From the NCBI RefSeq assembly GCF_001666755.1, contig NZ_LZJC01000015.1, positions 1 to 49,629 of the forward strand: 49,629 nucleotides of DNA, in the 5' to 3' direction. Shown in pieces: positions 33,834-41,716 of this stretch; positions within the stretch are counted from its first letter, which is position 1; each line of letters begins with the position of its first letter. The notes beneath the pieces were generated by a model. The model was not told the DNA's origin. It worked only from the letters and a program-made list of their open reading frames with translations, and did not search any database. A program made the position numbers and the translations under genes. Origin of the DNA: Mycobacterium sp. E1214 (GTDB taxonomy: Bacteria > Actinomycetota > Actinomycetes > Mycobacteriales > Mycobacteriaceae).

Positions 33834-34388
33834 TCATGCCTGGCATATCTTTTTCATTGCAGAATTTTTCGCACTCACGTCGTCCAACGCTGCCCTATAT
33901 TCTGCCTCTGAGAACGCATCACTAGAGCTTTTGGCGGTGAGCGTGCGGTACGCTACCGCTAGATTGCGTGCCGCGTCTCGGAAATTAGCCGCAAGCGCGG
34001 GACTCCCGTCAACGCTGTCAATCATTGCAGCGGCATTAGTAAGAGCAATCCTAGCTAGCGCTGGATTATTGCCATTTGTGTCGACGCCAACCGCGCGGGC
34101 AGCGAGGTTGTATGTGTCACAAAGCTGCTTTGCGGCGGACGAACTTTCGCCCACGCTGAACGTAGGCGGCGCTGCCGCCACCTGCGATGGCCGTGTATCC
34201 ACTGGTCGCTTTAGGGCCATTACCAACGCAACAGCCGCTAGGACGACAGCGACAGCGGCCAGCGCCGTGACGGGCCAGATCTTCTGTTGACGGGACGATG
34301 GAGGAAAAGTCATCGCGGGCCATTGTCCGGGCATCCGAGGTTCGTTCGTCGGTCCTGTCCCGCGCGGGGGGGGCAAAACACCCGACAT
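33834..34388 (-). CDS. Single-helix membrane protein, member 3 of the tandem family
   Basis: The 184-residue protein starts MSGVLPPPRGTG. It has a proline-rich N-terminus, a membrane helix near residues 40-60 (VTALAAVAVVLAAVALVMAL) and the family domain: LCDTYNLAARAVGVDTNG, ALARIALTNAAAMI and ALDDVSAKNSAMKKIC. Two conserved cysteines (LCD and the C-terminal KIC) could form an extracellular disulfide. It is the first of three related copies reading toward eccC2. Function is unknown. Confidence 0.7.
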   Translation of the reverse strand: MSGVLPPPRGTGPTNEPRMPGQWPAMTFPPSSRQQKIWPVTALAAVAVVLAAVALVMALKRPVDTRPSQVAAAPPTFSVGESSSAAKQLCDTYNLAARAVGVDTNGNNPALARIALTNAAAMIDSVDGSPALAANFRDAARNLAVAYRTLTAKSSSDAFSEAEYRAALDDVSAKNSAMKKICQA

Positions 34389-34755
34389 CGTGTCTCCTCA
34401 CCGTATGAGCTACTCGGACTGTGTACCTACTGCAGGTGGACGCAGCGGGCGAGGTCGTCGACGCCATTCGACTCCACATCACAGTACTGCCGCCGCCTCA
34501 TCGCTCCTCTTTTGCGCGAACTTCGCAGACGATCGTGATCATTGTGCTGCATCGTACTTCCCACAGGGATCGCTTCTGCGCACCCTTCGCTACCTCGACC
34601 GGTTTCAGCAAACCAAGGTGATTGGCAGGTCAAACGACAACCATCTGTACATATGACATCGCAAGACCTGCAGGAAGGGTTCGCGAAAGTCGCCCACTTA
34701 CGTGGACCGCGCCCCTCACAACCGTCACCTTTCGGGCGTCGCGCAGTCGGGCTTC
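34389..34755. other. Gene-free stretch
   Basis: Between the third membrane-protein gene and the DUF2563 gene I find no supportable coding region. It is presumably promoter and spacer DNA for the membrane-protein gene. No strong palindrome or hairpin was seen. Confidence 0.35.
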
Positions 34756-35085
34756 TCAGGCGTTCCGCGTCCCCGGCCCGCCGCTAGGGCGAAGCGCCCG
34801 CAGATCGCTCGCGTTGGTGTTGTCCATATTAGTGAAACCTTTGGCGGCGACGTGGGCCTTCGTCCCGACACCGGTCAGCGTCTCGTGGTGTGCCTGAAGC
34901 GTTTTCACGTGCTGGCCGTGTGAGGTGGTGACCGCGTCGTGGAAGGCATCGGCGGCGCCGAAGTCGCCGAACATTCCCGACTCCAGCGGTCCTTGCGCCA
35001 ACCGGTCGGCCCCATCGCGGGCGTGCCCACCGGCACGGTGGGATTGGTTGCCGCCCGAGTGCAAAAGGTCAGTGTCGACGAACAT
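34756..35085 (-). CDS. DUF2563 family protein, small WXG100-like ESX-associated protein
   Basis: The 109-residue protein begins MFVDTDLLHSGGNQSHRAGG, the typical DUF2563 opening. It continues with a helical body (LAQGPLESGMFGDFGAADAF, then HHETLTGVGTKAHVAAKGFT). Such proteins are mycobacterial and resemble the short helical-hairpin ESX proteins, often encoded beside larger ESX effectors. I place the start at ATG 35085, which follows aaagga; the frame is open 33 bases further up without family likeness. It lies 100 bases behind the DUF1023 effector gene in the same direction, so it may be that protein's secretion partner. This role is inference. Confidence 0.75.
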   Translation of the reverse strand: MFVDTDLLHSGGNQSHRAGGHARDGADRLAQGPLESGMFGDFGAADAFHDAVTTSHGQHVKTLQAHHETLTGVGTKAHVAAKGFTNMDNTNASDLRALRPSGGPGTRNA

Positions 35086-35185
35086 CGGATGTCCTTTCGG
35101 GTCTGCATCCCATCGCACGTGCGATCCGTTATGACCAGGCTAAATACCCCGCCAGGGGCGGTCAATTCACTTCGATAAGTCGCCG

Positions 35186-37141
35186 TCAGAACCCATGGCT
35201 GTTTGTGACGTCCGCCCTGTCCCACTCGGGATCAACGGTGATAGGTGTTGGGATCTCGAGGTGCGGCAAACGCAGCGTGCCCCACGGCGTGCGGACTTCA
35301 CGCAAGCTGGAGAGCCGGCCTTCACCTCTGGGCGATGCTGTCATGCCTTCGGCCGCTAACGCCTCCCCCCGCCCCACGACGATCTCCGTCATGTTGTGCA
35401 GCGACTCACTGCCGGGGTCGTAGTAATGCGAGTGGTCGGTGAACCATGGCAGCACGCTGTGTGAACCGGTGACCTCTGCGCGGAAGCGCACCGCGCCGAA
35501 GCTGGCGTGCGCGGGGTCGGCGCCCAGACCGGCCGCGGGACCGACGGGGGCTCCGAGGAGGTCGTTGAGGCCTGTGGGTAGCCCAGTGCCGCTCTCGCCT
35601 ATCCAGCTGACCGCGTCGGTTGACGCCGCACCGACGTACAGCCTTCCCCCTTGCAGATGAAAGTCCGCGGCCCGAGAAGCCAGGTCCGTTCCGGGACAGC
35701 CCACTAAGACGGCGTCGTTGGCGTGCATACCCATGGTGAATGCATCGGCCACCGTCGTCGCCCCGTAGGAATGCCCGAGGACGGTTACGTGGCCAGGCGC
35801 CGGCGCTTGGTGGGTCGCCGCTAGGCCGTTGACGTCGGCGGTCAGCGCTGCGCCAGCCTGCCGCGCCATCCAAGGCGTACCGATCTCCGTTAACCTCCGG
35901 GCGTCAACCAGAGTCCGATCCCACTGTGGCGCCTCGAAAGTCGGGGCGTCGTAGCCCATCCAGGCGAGCACCGCAGTCGCCCGCGACGGATCGGCACGCA
36001 GCGACTGCTCATACAGGTTGATCGCCTCGTCGGGACCATCGGAGAACCAACCGCCCTTCACGCTGCTGTTGCTCCCCGGCACCACCACGGCGGTGTTTCG
36101 GGCCGTGTCCGGGTTGCCGATGGCGATGGCAGCCCTCCCCTCGCGGCCGAACGCGACCGGATCGTAAGCCCACAGCAAGACCGGGCGTGCGTTCGGCGGG
36201 TCCGCGCCCCTGCTCAGGTCCAAGCCCTGATCGGTGCGCACGGCGTTTTGATATCGGGCGACGTCTTCGGCGGACAGGCCGTAACTTTCCGGGGAGGCAA
36301 GCTCTTCTCGGCCTCGGTCGTGGAGGACGTCATCCCGCAACGAGTCCGCCGCCCACCCATGTTGTCGCGCAACGCTTTCCACCCGCTGTAGGTCATCTTT
36401 CAGCACCGCGCGGTTGACCTGGTCACGCACTTGGGCGGGGATGCCGTTGAGGTTTCCCAACTGCGGGGGGTGCTGAGCGACCAGCATGGCCTTCTGTGTG
36501 TCGTTAAGCGAAGACCACCAACTTGCAATCGACGGCGGTGCGCTGTCCGGAGGCGGGATCAACAGTTCGTCGACAGTTCTGACCTCTGACGGGTCGACAC
36601 CGTCGAACCGCAGGCGCGCCACAGCGCCCTGCAAGCCCAGGGCGTACTCGTCACGAACGCGCCTCAGCTGGAACGCAATCGCCCGCGTCTCGGCAATCGC
36701 GTCTGCGCACAGGCGGTCTATATCTGCATGCCCGGCACCGACTTCACCGTCGATGGTGGCCAGGTCGTCTTCGAGCGCACCGATGTGACGCGCCGACGTC
36801 CGCTGCGCTTCAGCCAGGGCAATGGCGAGCTGGTCCAAGTCGACCGCAATCCGGGGCAGTTGTACTGCTTGCAACCCTAGTTTCGCGACGACGCGACCCA
36901 CTTCCGTGGCGTCGTCGATCGGGTGCGGGCCGACTCCTCGTTCCCATGAAGCGCGGAAGAAGAACCGTGCGTGCTCGAACGCGAAGCCCGCCTCGCTCGC
37001 GCTCTGACCCGCATCGTGGAAGGCCTGCGCCAGCCGAGCGATCTGTGCCGGACGGCCGGCTTGCAGACTCGCGTCAAGCACCCACGGGTCATCGCCGGCT
37101 TCGACGATCAGCATCGGAATGCTGATGTGCCGCAGTTGCAT
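35186..37141 (-). CDS. Effector-like protein: shared N-terminal ESX-type domain plus DUF1023 alpha/beta hydrolase
   Basis: The 651-residue protein has two parts. Residues 1-210 are the helical domain shared with the proteins at 37905-39434 and 41717-43249: PWVLDASLQAGRPAQIARLA, QAFHDAGQSASEA, a W-x-R-G turn (SWERGVGPHPIDD) and LGLQAVQLPRIAVDLDQLAI. From about residue 330 there is a DUF1023 hydrolase (TAVVVPGSNSSVKGG), with the nucleophile in VTVLGHSYGATT near residue 457 and a later HSVLPWFTDHSHYY with candidate histidines. The middle is a helical linker. DUF1023 proteins are predicted esterases or lipases often tied to ESX. It may be a secreted lipolytic toxin or virulence enzyme. The DxDGDG-repeat gene precedes it by 18 bases. 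Confidence 0.75.
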   Translation of the reverse strand: MQLRHISIPMLIVEAGDDPWVLDASLQAGRPAQIARLAQAFHDAGQSASEAGFAFEHARFFFRASWERGVGPHPIDDATEVGRVVAKLGLQAVQLPRIAVDLDQLAIALAEAQRTSARHIGALEDDLATIDGEVGAGHADIDRLCADAIAETRAIAFQLRRVRDEYALGLQGAVARLRFDGVDPSEVRTVDELLIPPPDSAPPSIASWWSSLNDTQKAMLVAQHPPQLGNLNGIPAQVRDQVNRAVLKDDLQRVESVARQHGWAADSLRDDVLHDRGREELASPESYGLSAEDVARYQNAVRTDQGLDLSRGADPPNARPVLLWAYDPVAFGREGRAAIAIGNPDTARNTAVVVPGSNSSVKGGWFSDGPDEAINLYEQSLRADPSRATAVLAWMGYDAPTFEAPQWDRTLVDARRLTEIGTPWMARQAGAALTADVNGLAATHQAPAPGHVTVLGHSYGATTVADAFTMGMHANDAVLVGCPGTDLASRAADFHLQGGRLYVGAASTDAVSWIGESGTGLPTGLNDLLGAPVGPAAGLGADPAHASFGAVRFRAEVTGSHSVLPWFTDHSHYYDPGSESLHNMTEIVVGRGEALAAEGMTASPRGEGRLSSLREVRTPWGTLRLPHLEIPTPITVDPEWDRADVTNSHGF

Positions 37142-37159
37142 TGCTCGGACTTCTCGCGG

Positions 37160-37672
37160 TCACAACGGGCTCGCGCCGTCGGCCAGCCCGTCACCGTCGG
37201 AGTCGGTCAGCCGTAGGTTCCATCTGCCATCACCATCGGTGTCGATGTACCCGGTGGTCCCGCCTCCGTCGGTGGACAGTACCCGGTCGGCCAAGCCGTC
37301 GCCGTCGGTATCGAAGAGCCGGTCGTCGGGCTGGCCGTGGCCGTCGAAATCGACCAGCGGGCCGCCCGTGTGTTCGACCCCGTCAAGGCCGAACCAGCGC
37401 AGCTGATTTCCGCCCCGCTCCGTTGCCACCCCCCACGTTCCGGACCCGTCGTCCGTGAAGTACGCCTCCGGGGTGCCATCATTGTCCAGGTCAAGGACTA
37501 GGTGGTCGGCAATGCCATCCCCGTCCAAATCGGCGAGAGCGTCGTCGCGCAGACCGTCGCCGTCGAAATCAAGTGCATACGAATCGAATCGGCCGTCACC
37601 GTCCAGGTCTAGATCCGGTTGCGCGTGCCACAACGCCGCGGTGCCGTCGTCCCCATGTAGGCAGTAATCCAT
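37160..37672 (-). CDS. Calcium-binding DxDGDG-repeat protein
   Basis: This 170-residue acidic protein consists almost wholly of short calcium-loop repeats. Successive units read DLDLDGDGRFDSYALD, DFDGDGLRDDALAD, DLDGDGIADHLVLD, DFDGHGQPDDRLFD, TDGDGLADRVLST, DTDGDGRWNLRLT and DSDGDGLADG. A tryptophan-rich interruption stands at about residues 75-105. The pattern matches thrombospondin type 3/EF-hand-like loops (D-x-D-x-D-G). No signal peptide is visible. It is just upstream of the DUF1023 effector gene (18 bases) in the same direction. It may be an exported calcium-responsive partner, folding outside the cell where calcium is high. Confidence 0.7.
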   Translation of the reverse strand: MDYCLHGDDGTAALWHAQPDLDLDGDGRFDSYALDFDGDGLRDDALADLDGDGIADHLVLDLDNDGTPEAYFTDDGSGTWGVATERGGNQLRWFGLDGVEHTGGPLVDFDGHGQPDDRLFDTDGDGLADRVLSTDGGGTTGYIDTDGDGRWNLRLTDSDGDGLADGASPL

Positions 37673-37904
37673 GCGTAATGTGACGCTCGGCTATCGCTAC
37701 GGGTTCCGGTAATCCCGCCGGGCCGTCTCAACGTGAGCGCGAAGCGCACGAAGCTTCCCGCGTATAGACGGTCCACCTAATTCACATTGGGACAAAGTCA
37801 TGCCCAACATCGACACTGCGCTCCATTATCGGCCAGTAGTAGTCTCAACGGTTGACGACGCCCTAGCCGTTGGAATACACCTCAAGCTTGATGTGGGAGC
37901 CTTG

Positions 37905-39434
37905 GTGCACTTCGATCACCTAGATATTCCGACATTGATTGCCGAAGCGGGCGGTGACCCGTGGGCTGTTAATGAAACCTTGCAGGCGGGACGGCCGGAG
38001 CTGATCGCCGACCTCGCGAAGGCATTCCACGATGCGGGCCGGTGCACGTCGGAAGCCGACGCCGCCTTCGACGAGGCTTGTCGTCGATTTGAGGCAGCCT
38101 GGACTGGTGCCCGCGGCACGCATCCGATCAATGGCTCAGCGGAAGTACAACGCGCTACTCGATCACTGGGAGTTCAAGCAGCTCATTTGCCGAAAATTGG
38201 CCTTGATCTCGAACATATCGCTATAGCTCTAGCCGACACCCAAAAGGCTGCAGCCCAGAAGATCAATGCGCTCAACTCTCAGTTAAAGACAATAGACGAC
38301 GAGCTTGGTCGAGCAATTCAACTAGAGAACCAAGGTGGTCTCACGTCAACCGATGAAGCACTCGTGGACGAACACATCAACGAACTCGGAGATGATGCCG
38401 TCGCTCGCACCAAAGCCTCACTGCAGCAGCTTCAATCGTTACGGGGTGACTATTCCCGACAGCTGCAGGATTCGCTTACTACATTGCGTGCCCAAGACGG
38501 ATACGACCCGGCCGCCATCCAAGGTTACGACTTCGACGGCCAGATGAGTCTGCCGGAAAGGGAGCAGACGGCTGTCGAGGCATACAACACTCACCAGCGC
38601 GCCAAAGACCAAGCAATTCTGGATAATCCCCAGAGTTCCGCCGGTGATCGAGCCGACGCCACGCAACGGCTGAAAGATTTCGCCACCATTACTGATCCGC
38701 ACGGAGATCCCGAGTCTCAGCGGCTCGCAAGCGAGCGTCTTGGTGATTTCAATGCGTCCCAATTCTCCGGACCTATGCCAGTCGATCCTGTCCTAGGCGT
38801 TGACGCGCGTACTCGTGCCCAGATGCGCTTGGACTGGCAGAAGAAGCTTGAGCAGGGTTTACCGGGAACATCATCTTTGCCGGCTGATCAGGCGACGCAG
38901 CTGCTCGATGATGGCGAGCAACACGCCCGCGCCTTCGTGACACAAGAGGCAATCAGAGGGTTGGTATCCAAGGGCATGTCGCCAACTGCTGCCACAGCCG
39001 CGGCGGGCGACATCTCGCGTGGTGTGCCGTGGGCTGACATCGTCCGGCAGCAGGGCCAAATCGTAACTCTCGCTGGCGCCGGTGCGGACGGTTCATTGGC
39101 TGCCCGCGGCGGTAGGCACGCGGTAAGCGCGTTCACTTCTGCGGACGTTGAAGCGTTCGAAAGAGCCGGCAAGATCATGGGTCGAAGTGGAACGTTGGCC
39201 GAGGTAGCTCTGGCCACCAATGACTACCTGCATGGTGCTGGGTTCGGCGTATCTGCGGGAAAGGCGGGAGGCAGTATTGCCGGTGGGTGGCTCGGCGCAA
39301 CTGCTGGTGGCGCCGCGTTCGGATCTGCGTTCGGGCCCGAAGGTGCTTTCGTCGGAGCTATGGTCGGAGCCGCATTCTTCGGCTTCGTTGGCGGAGAAGC
39401 GGGCGGGGCTATCGGTGGCCAGTTCGACAAATAA
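37905..39434 (+). CDS. Effector-like protein: shared N-terminal domain plus glycine-zipper C-terminus
   Basis: The frame is open from 37800, but GTG 37905 follows gggag at the right spacing and matches the starts of its two relatives, giving 509 residues. The N-terminal domain has DIPTLIAEAGGDPWAVNETL, LAKAFHDAGRCTSEA, the W-x-G-like AAWTGARG and LGVQAAHLPKIGLDLEHIAI, then a coiled-coil-like stretch to about residue 225. The middle has DGEQHARAFVTQEAIRGLV and a helix-rich region. The last 60 residues are glycine-zipper repeats (GGSIAGGWLGATAGGAAFG, then AFVGAMVGAAFFGFVGGEAG), typical of membrane-inserting hairpins. A pore-forming or membrane-active toxin is plausible. Its stop overlaps a membrane-protein gene by 20 bases. 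Codon use is AT-richer than in pcnA. Confidence 0.75.
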   Translation: MHFDHLDIPTLIAEAGGDPWAVNETLQAGRPELIADLAKAFHDAGRCTSEADAAFDEACRRFEAAWTGARGTHPINGSAEVQRATRSLGVQAAHLPKIGLDLEHIAIALADTQKAAAQKINALNSQLKTIDDELGRAIQLENQGGLTSTDEALVDEHINELGDDAVARTKASLQQLQSLRGDYSRQLQDSLTTLRAQDGYDPAAIQGYDFDGQMSLPEREQTAVEAYNTHQRAKDQAILDNPQSSAGDRADATQRLKDFATITDPHGDPESQRLASERLGDFNASQFSGPMPVDPVLGVDARTRAQMRLDWQKKLEQGLPGTSSLPADQATQLLDDGEQHARAFVTQEAIRGLVSKGMSPTAATAAAGDISRGVPWADIVRQQGQIVTLAGAGADGSLAARGGRHAVSAFTSADVEAFERAGKIMGRSGTLAEVALATNDYLHGAGFGVSAGKAGGSIAGGWLGATAGGAAFGSAFGPEGAFVGAMVGAAFFGFVGGEAGGAIGGQFDK

Positions 39435-40137
39435 CAGTGTCCTTACAGCAGCCAGCACTGTCGCCCAGCACTCGTTCCAGTACCCATCCTGGGCCAGTGG
39501 ACTGCTGTTCGCTGGTTTTGTTGTCGGGCTCGCTACCGCGGTCGGCAGTGTCATCATTCGAGACCGTGAGCTAGACCGAAAGGTTTATTGGCTGGGCTGG
39601 CTAGTCACCACCCTTTGCTTTGCCGCCGCTGTCTCCCCACGGGGCTGGCAAGGCAGCGCGGCCATCGGATCTCTGGGGCTGTTCGCCGCGGTGACCTACG
39701 CATACCTGCGTACCCCATACCTCAAGATCGGCGGCCATACCTACTCGGTCATGAGCCATCAAGAAACGAACGGCCTGTCAGCGCCCCCGTCGTCCACCAC
39801 CTCTACCAACTCGTACCGAGTGGGCTCTGCAACGTTGTCGGCGCGCAACATGTGGTGGCTTCTTGTTGCGCTCGCGTGCCTGGTTTCGACTGCGGCATGT
39901 GTTTCTGGTTGGAATTGGGGAATCGCAGCTGCTGCAGCATTTTTCGTCCTACTGGCCGCGGTCAGCGGCGCCGACGACGGAGCGCGCAACCTGCCCGTCG
40001 CCCGCGGCCAACATTTGCAAGCAATCCTGATCTCGGCTGCCTCGGTACCGCTGGGATTGGCGCCGACGATTAGCTATTACGTTGCCTACCGGGCGGTGCG
40101 CCGATGGCCGATCGGGCCAAGCAGCCGCCAACCATAA
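39415..40137 (+). CDS. Multi-pass membrane protein, candidate immunity protein
   Basis: A GTG at 39415 starts a 240-residue protein overlapping the effector gene by 20 bases. It has about five or six membrane helices (ASGLLFAGFVVGLATAVG, YWLGWLVTTLCFAAAVS, AAIGSLGLFAAVTYAYL, WWLLVALACLVSTAACVSG, IAAAAAFFVLLAAVSG and a last one near the C-terminus), with a polar loop near residues 105-130. I recognise no family. The frame extends upstream to 39220, but that part is a shadow of the effector gene. Tight coupling to a membrane-active effector fits an immunity protein acting in the membrane. This is inference. It is convergent with pcnA. Confidence 0.6.
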   Translation: MASSTNNSVLTAASTVAQHSFQYPSWASGLLFAGFVVGLATAVGSVIIRDRELDRKVYWLGWLVTTLCFAAAVSPRGWQGSAAIGSLGLFAAVTYAYLRTPYLKIGGHTYSVMSHQETNGLSAPPSSTTSTNSYRVGSATLSARNMWWLLVALACLVSTAACVSGWNWGIAAAAAFFVLLAAVSGADDGARNLPVARGQHLQAILISAASVPLGLAPTISYYVAYRAVRRWPIGPSSRQP

Positions 40138-40151
40138 CGTTGGAGTCCCCG

Positions 40152-41594
40152 CTACGGGTTCCCCCGAGATTGCCACCACGCCAACAACTCTGCAGTCGCT
40201 TCCTCATCACTCAACGGACCGCGCTCGAGTCGCAGCTCCTTCAGGAAGCGCCACGCCTCGCCGACTTGCGGGCCAGCCGGGATGTCGAGCAACTTCATGA
40301 TCTGGTTGCCGTCGAGGTCGGGACGCACCCGCGCGAGATCCTCTTGCGCAGCCAGCTCGGCGATGCGCTGCTCGAGCCGGTCGTAGCTGGACTGCAGCCG
40401 GGCGGCGCGGCGCTTGTTACGCGTCGTGCAGTCGGCGCGCACCAACTTGTGTAGCCGCGGCAGCAGCGGCCCCGCATCGGTGACATAGCGGCGCACCGCG
40501 GAATCGGTCCACTTACCCTCGCCGTAGCCGTGAAACCGCAAGTGGAGAAACACCAGCTGCGCGATGTCGTCGACCATTTGCTTCGAATACTTCAACGCGC
40601 GCAACCGCTTTCGCACCATCTTGGCGCCCACCACTTCGTGGTGGTGAAAGCTCACGCCGCCGTTGGGTTCGTGGCGGCGGGTCGCGGGCTTGCCGATGTC
40701 ATGCAGCAGGGCGGCCCAGCGCAGCACCAAGTCCGGGCCGTCGTCTTCGAGCGCCATCGCCTGGCGCAGCACCGTCAGCGAATGCTGATAGACGTCCTTG
40801 TGCTGGTGGTGTTCGTCGATGGCCATCTGCATGCCGCCCACCTCCGGCAACACCACCCGGCCCATCCCGGTTTGCACCAACAGGTCGATCCCGGCCACGG
40901 GGTCGGCGCCGAGCAGCAGTTTGTCCAGTTCGACGGCGACGCGTTCGGCGCTGATCCGTTCCAGCTGCGGGGCCATCTCCTCGATCGCCGCGCGCACGCG
41001 CGGCGCGACGGCGAACCCCAGCTGCGACACGAACCGCGCGGCGCGCAGCATCCGCAGTGGGTCATCGCCGAACGACACCTCGGGGGCGGCGGGCGTGTCG
41101 AGCACCTTGTCACGCAGCGCCGCCAAACCGCCCAAGGGATCGAGGAATTCACCAGGACCCGTCCGCGTGATGCGCACCGCCAACGCGTTGACGGTGAAGT
41201 CGCGGCGCACGAGATCATCCTCGAGCCGGTCGCCGAAGCGGACCTCGGGATTGCGCGACACCTGGTCGTAGGTGTCGGCGCGGAACGTCGTGATCTCCAG
41301 CCGGTGCCTATCCTTGCCGACCCCGACAGTGCCGAATTGAATCCCGGTGTCCCACAGGCTATCGGCCCAACGCCGCAGGATCTGCTGGACCTGCGGCGGG
41401 CGGGCGTCGGTAGTGAAGTCGAGGTCGGGACTCAGTCTGCCCAGCAACGCATCCCGCACGGACCCGCCGACGAGGAACAGCTCGCGGCCCGCGTCCTCGA
41501 AGGCCGCGCCCAGCTCGGCGAGCATGGGCGCATGCCGGTTGAGTGCAACCGCGGCGGCGGTCAGCAACTCGGCGTCTTGGGCGGCTTCGGGCAC
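40152..41594 (-). CDS. pcnA: CCA tRNA nucleotidyltransferase
   Basis: The 480-residue enzyme adds the 3'-terminal CCA to tRNAs. The nucleotidyltransferase head has LVGGSVRDALLGRL at residues 41-54 and DLDFTTDA at 57-64 with the two catalytic aspartates. It is followed by the RNA-binding neck (DPLRMLRAARFVSQLGF) and an HD domain (LRWAALLHDIGKP, then VSFHHHEVVGA). The order relative to mutT4 and murJ is that of Rv3907c to Rv3910. It is flanked on both sides by effector-like genes that read the other way, an unusual insertion of accessory DNA around an essential-type gene. Confidence 0.95.
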   Translation of the reverse strand: MPEAAQDAELLTAAAVALNRHAPMLAELGAAFEDAGRELFLVGGSVRDALLGRLSPDLDFTTDARPPQVQQILRRWADSLWDTGIQFGTVGVGKDRHRLEITTFRADTYDQVSRNPEVRFGDRLEDDLVRRDFTVNALAVRITRTGPGEFLDPLGGLAALRDKVLDTPAAPEVSFGDDPLRMLRAARFVSQLGFAVAPRVRAAIEEMAPQLERISAERVAVELDKLLLGADPVAGIDLLVQTGMGRVVLPEVGGMQMAIDEHHQHKDVYQHSLTVLRQAMALEDDGPDLVLRWAALLHDIGKPATRRHEPNGGVSFHHHEVVGAKMVRKRLRALKYSKQMVDDIAQLVFLHLRFHGYGEGKWTDSAVRRYVTDAGPLLPRLHKLVRADCTTRNKRRAARLQSSYDRLEQRIAELAAQEDLARVRPDLDGNQIMKLLDIPAGPQVGEAWRFLKELRLERGPLSDEEATAELLAWWQSRGNP

Positions 41595-41716
41595 GTTCGT
41601 TGAGCCTAGTCGGACAAGCCGTGTGAGCGGCCTCGCACCGGCTTAGGTGAGTTGACCACTAGACCCCTCGTAGTAGCGTCTTTTGCACGAGATACGACGG
41701 GCGGCGGGTTTGTGCG

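Noticed and set aside
37800..37904. Upstream ATG start for the glycine-zipper effector
   Set aside because: The 35 extra residues have no counterpart in the two relatives, and GTG 37905 has a well-placed ribosome-binding site.
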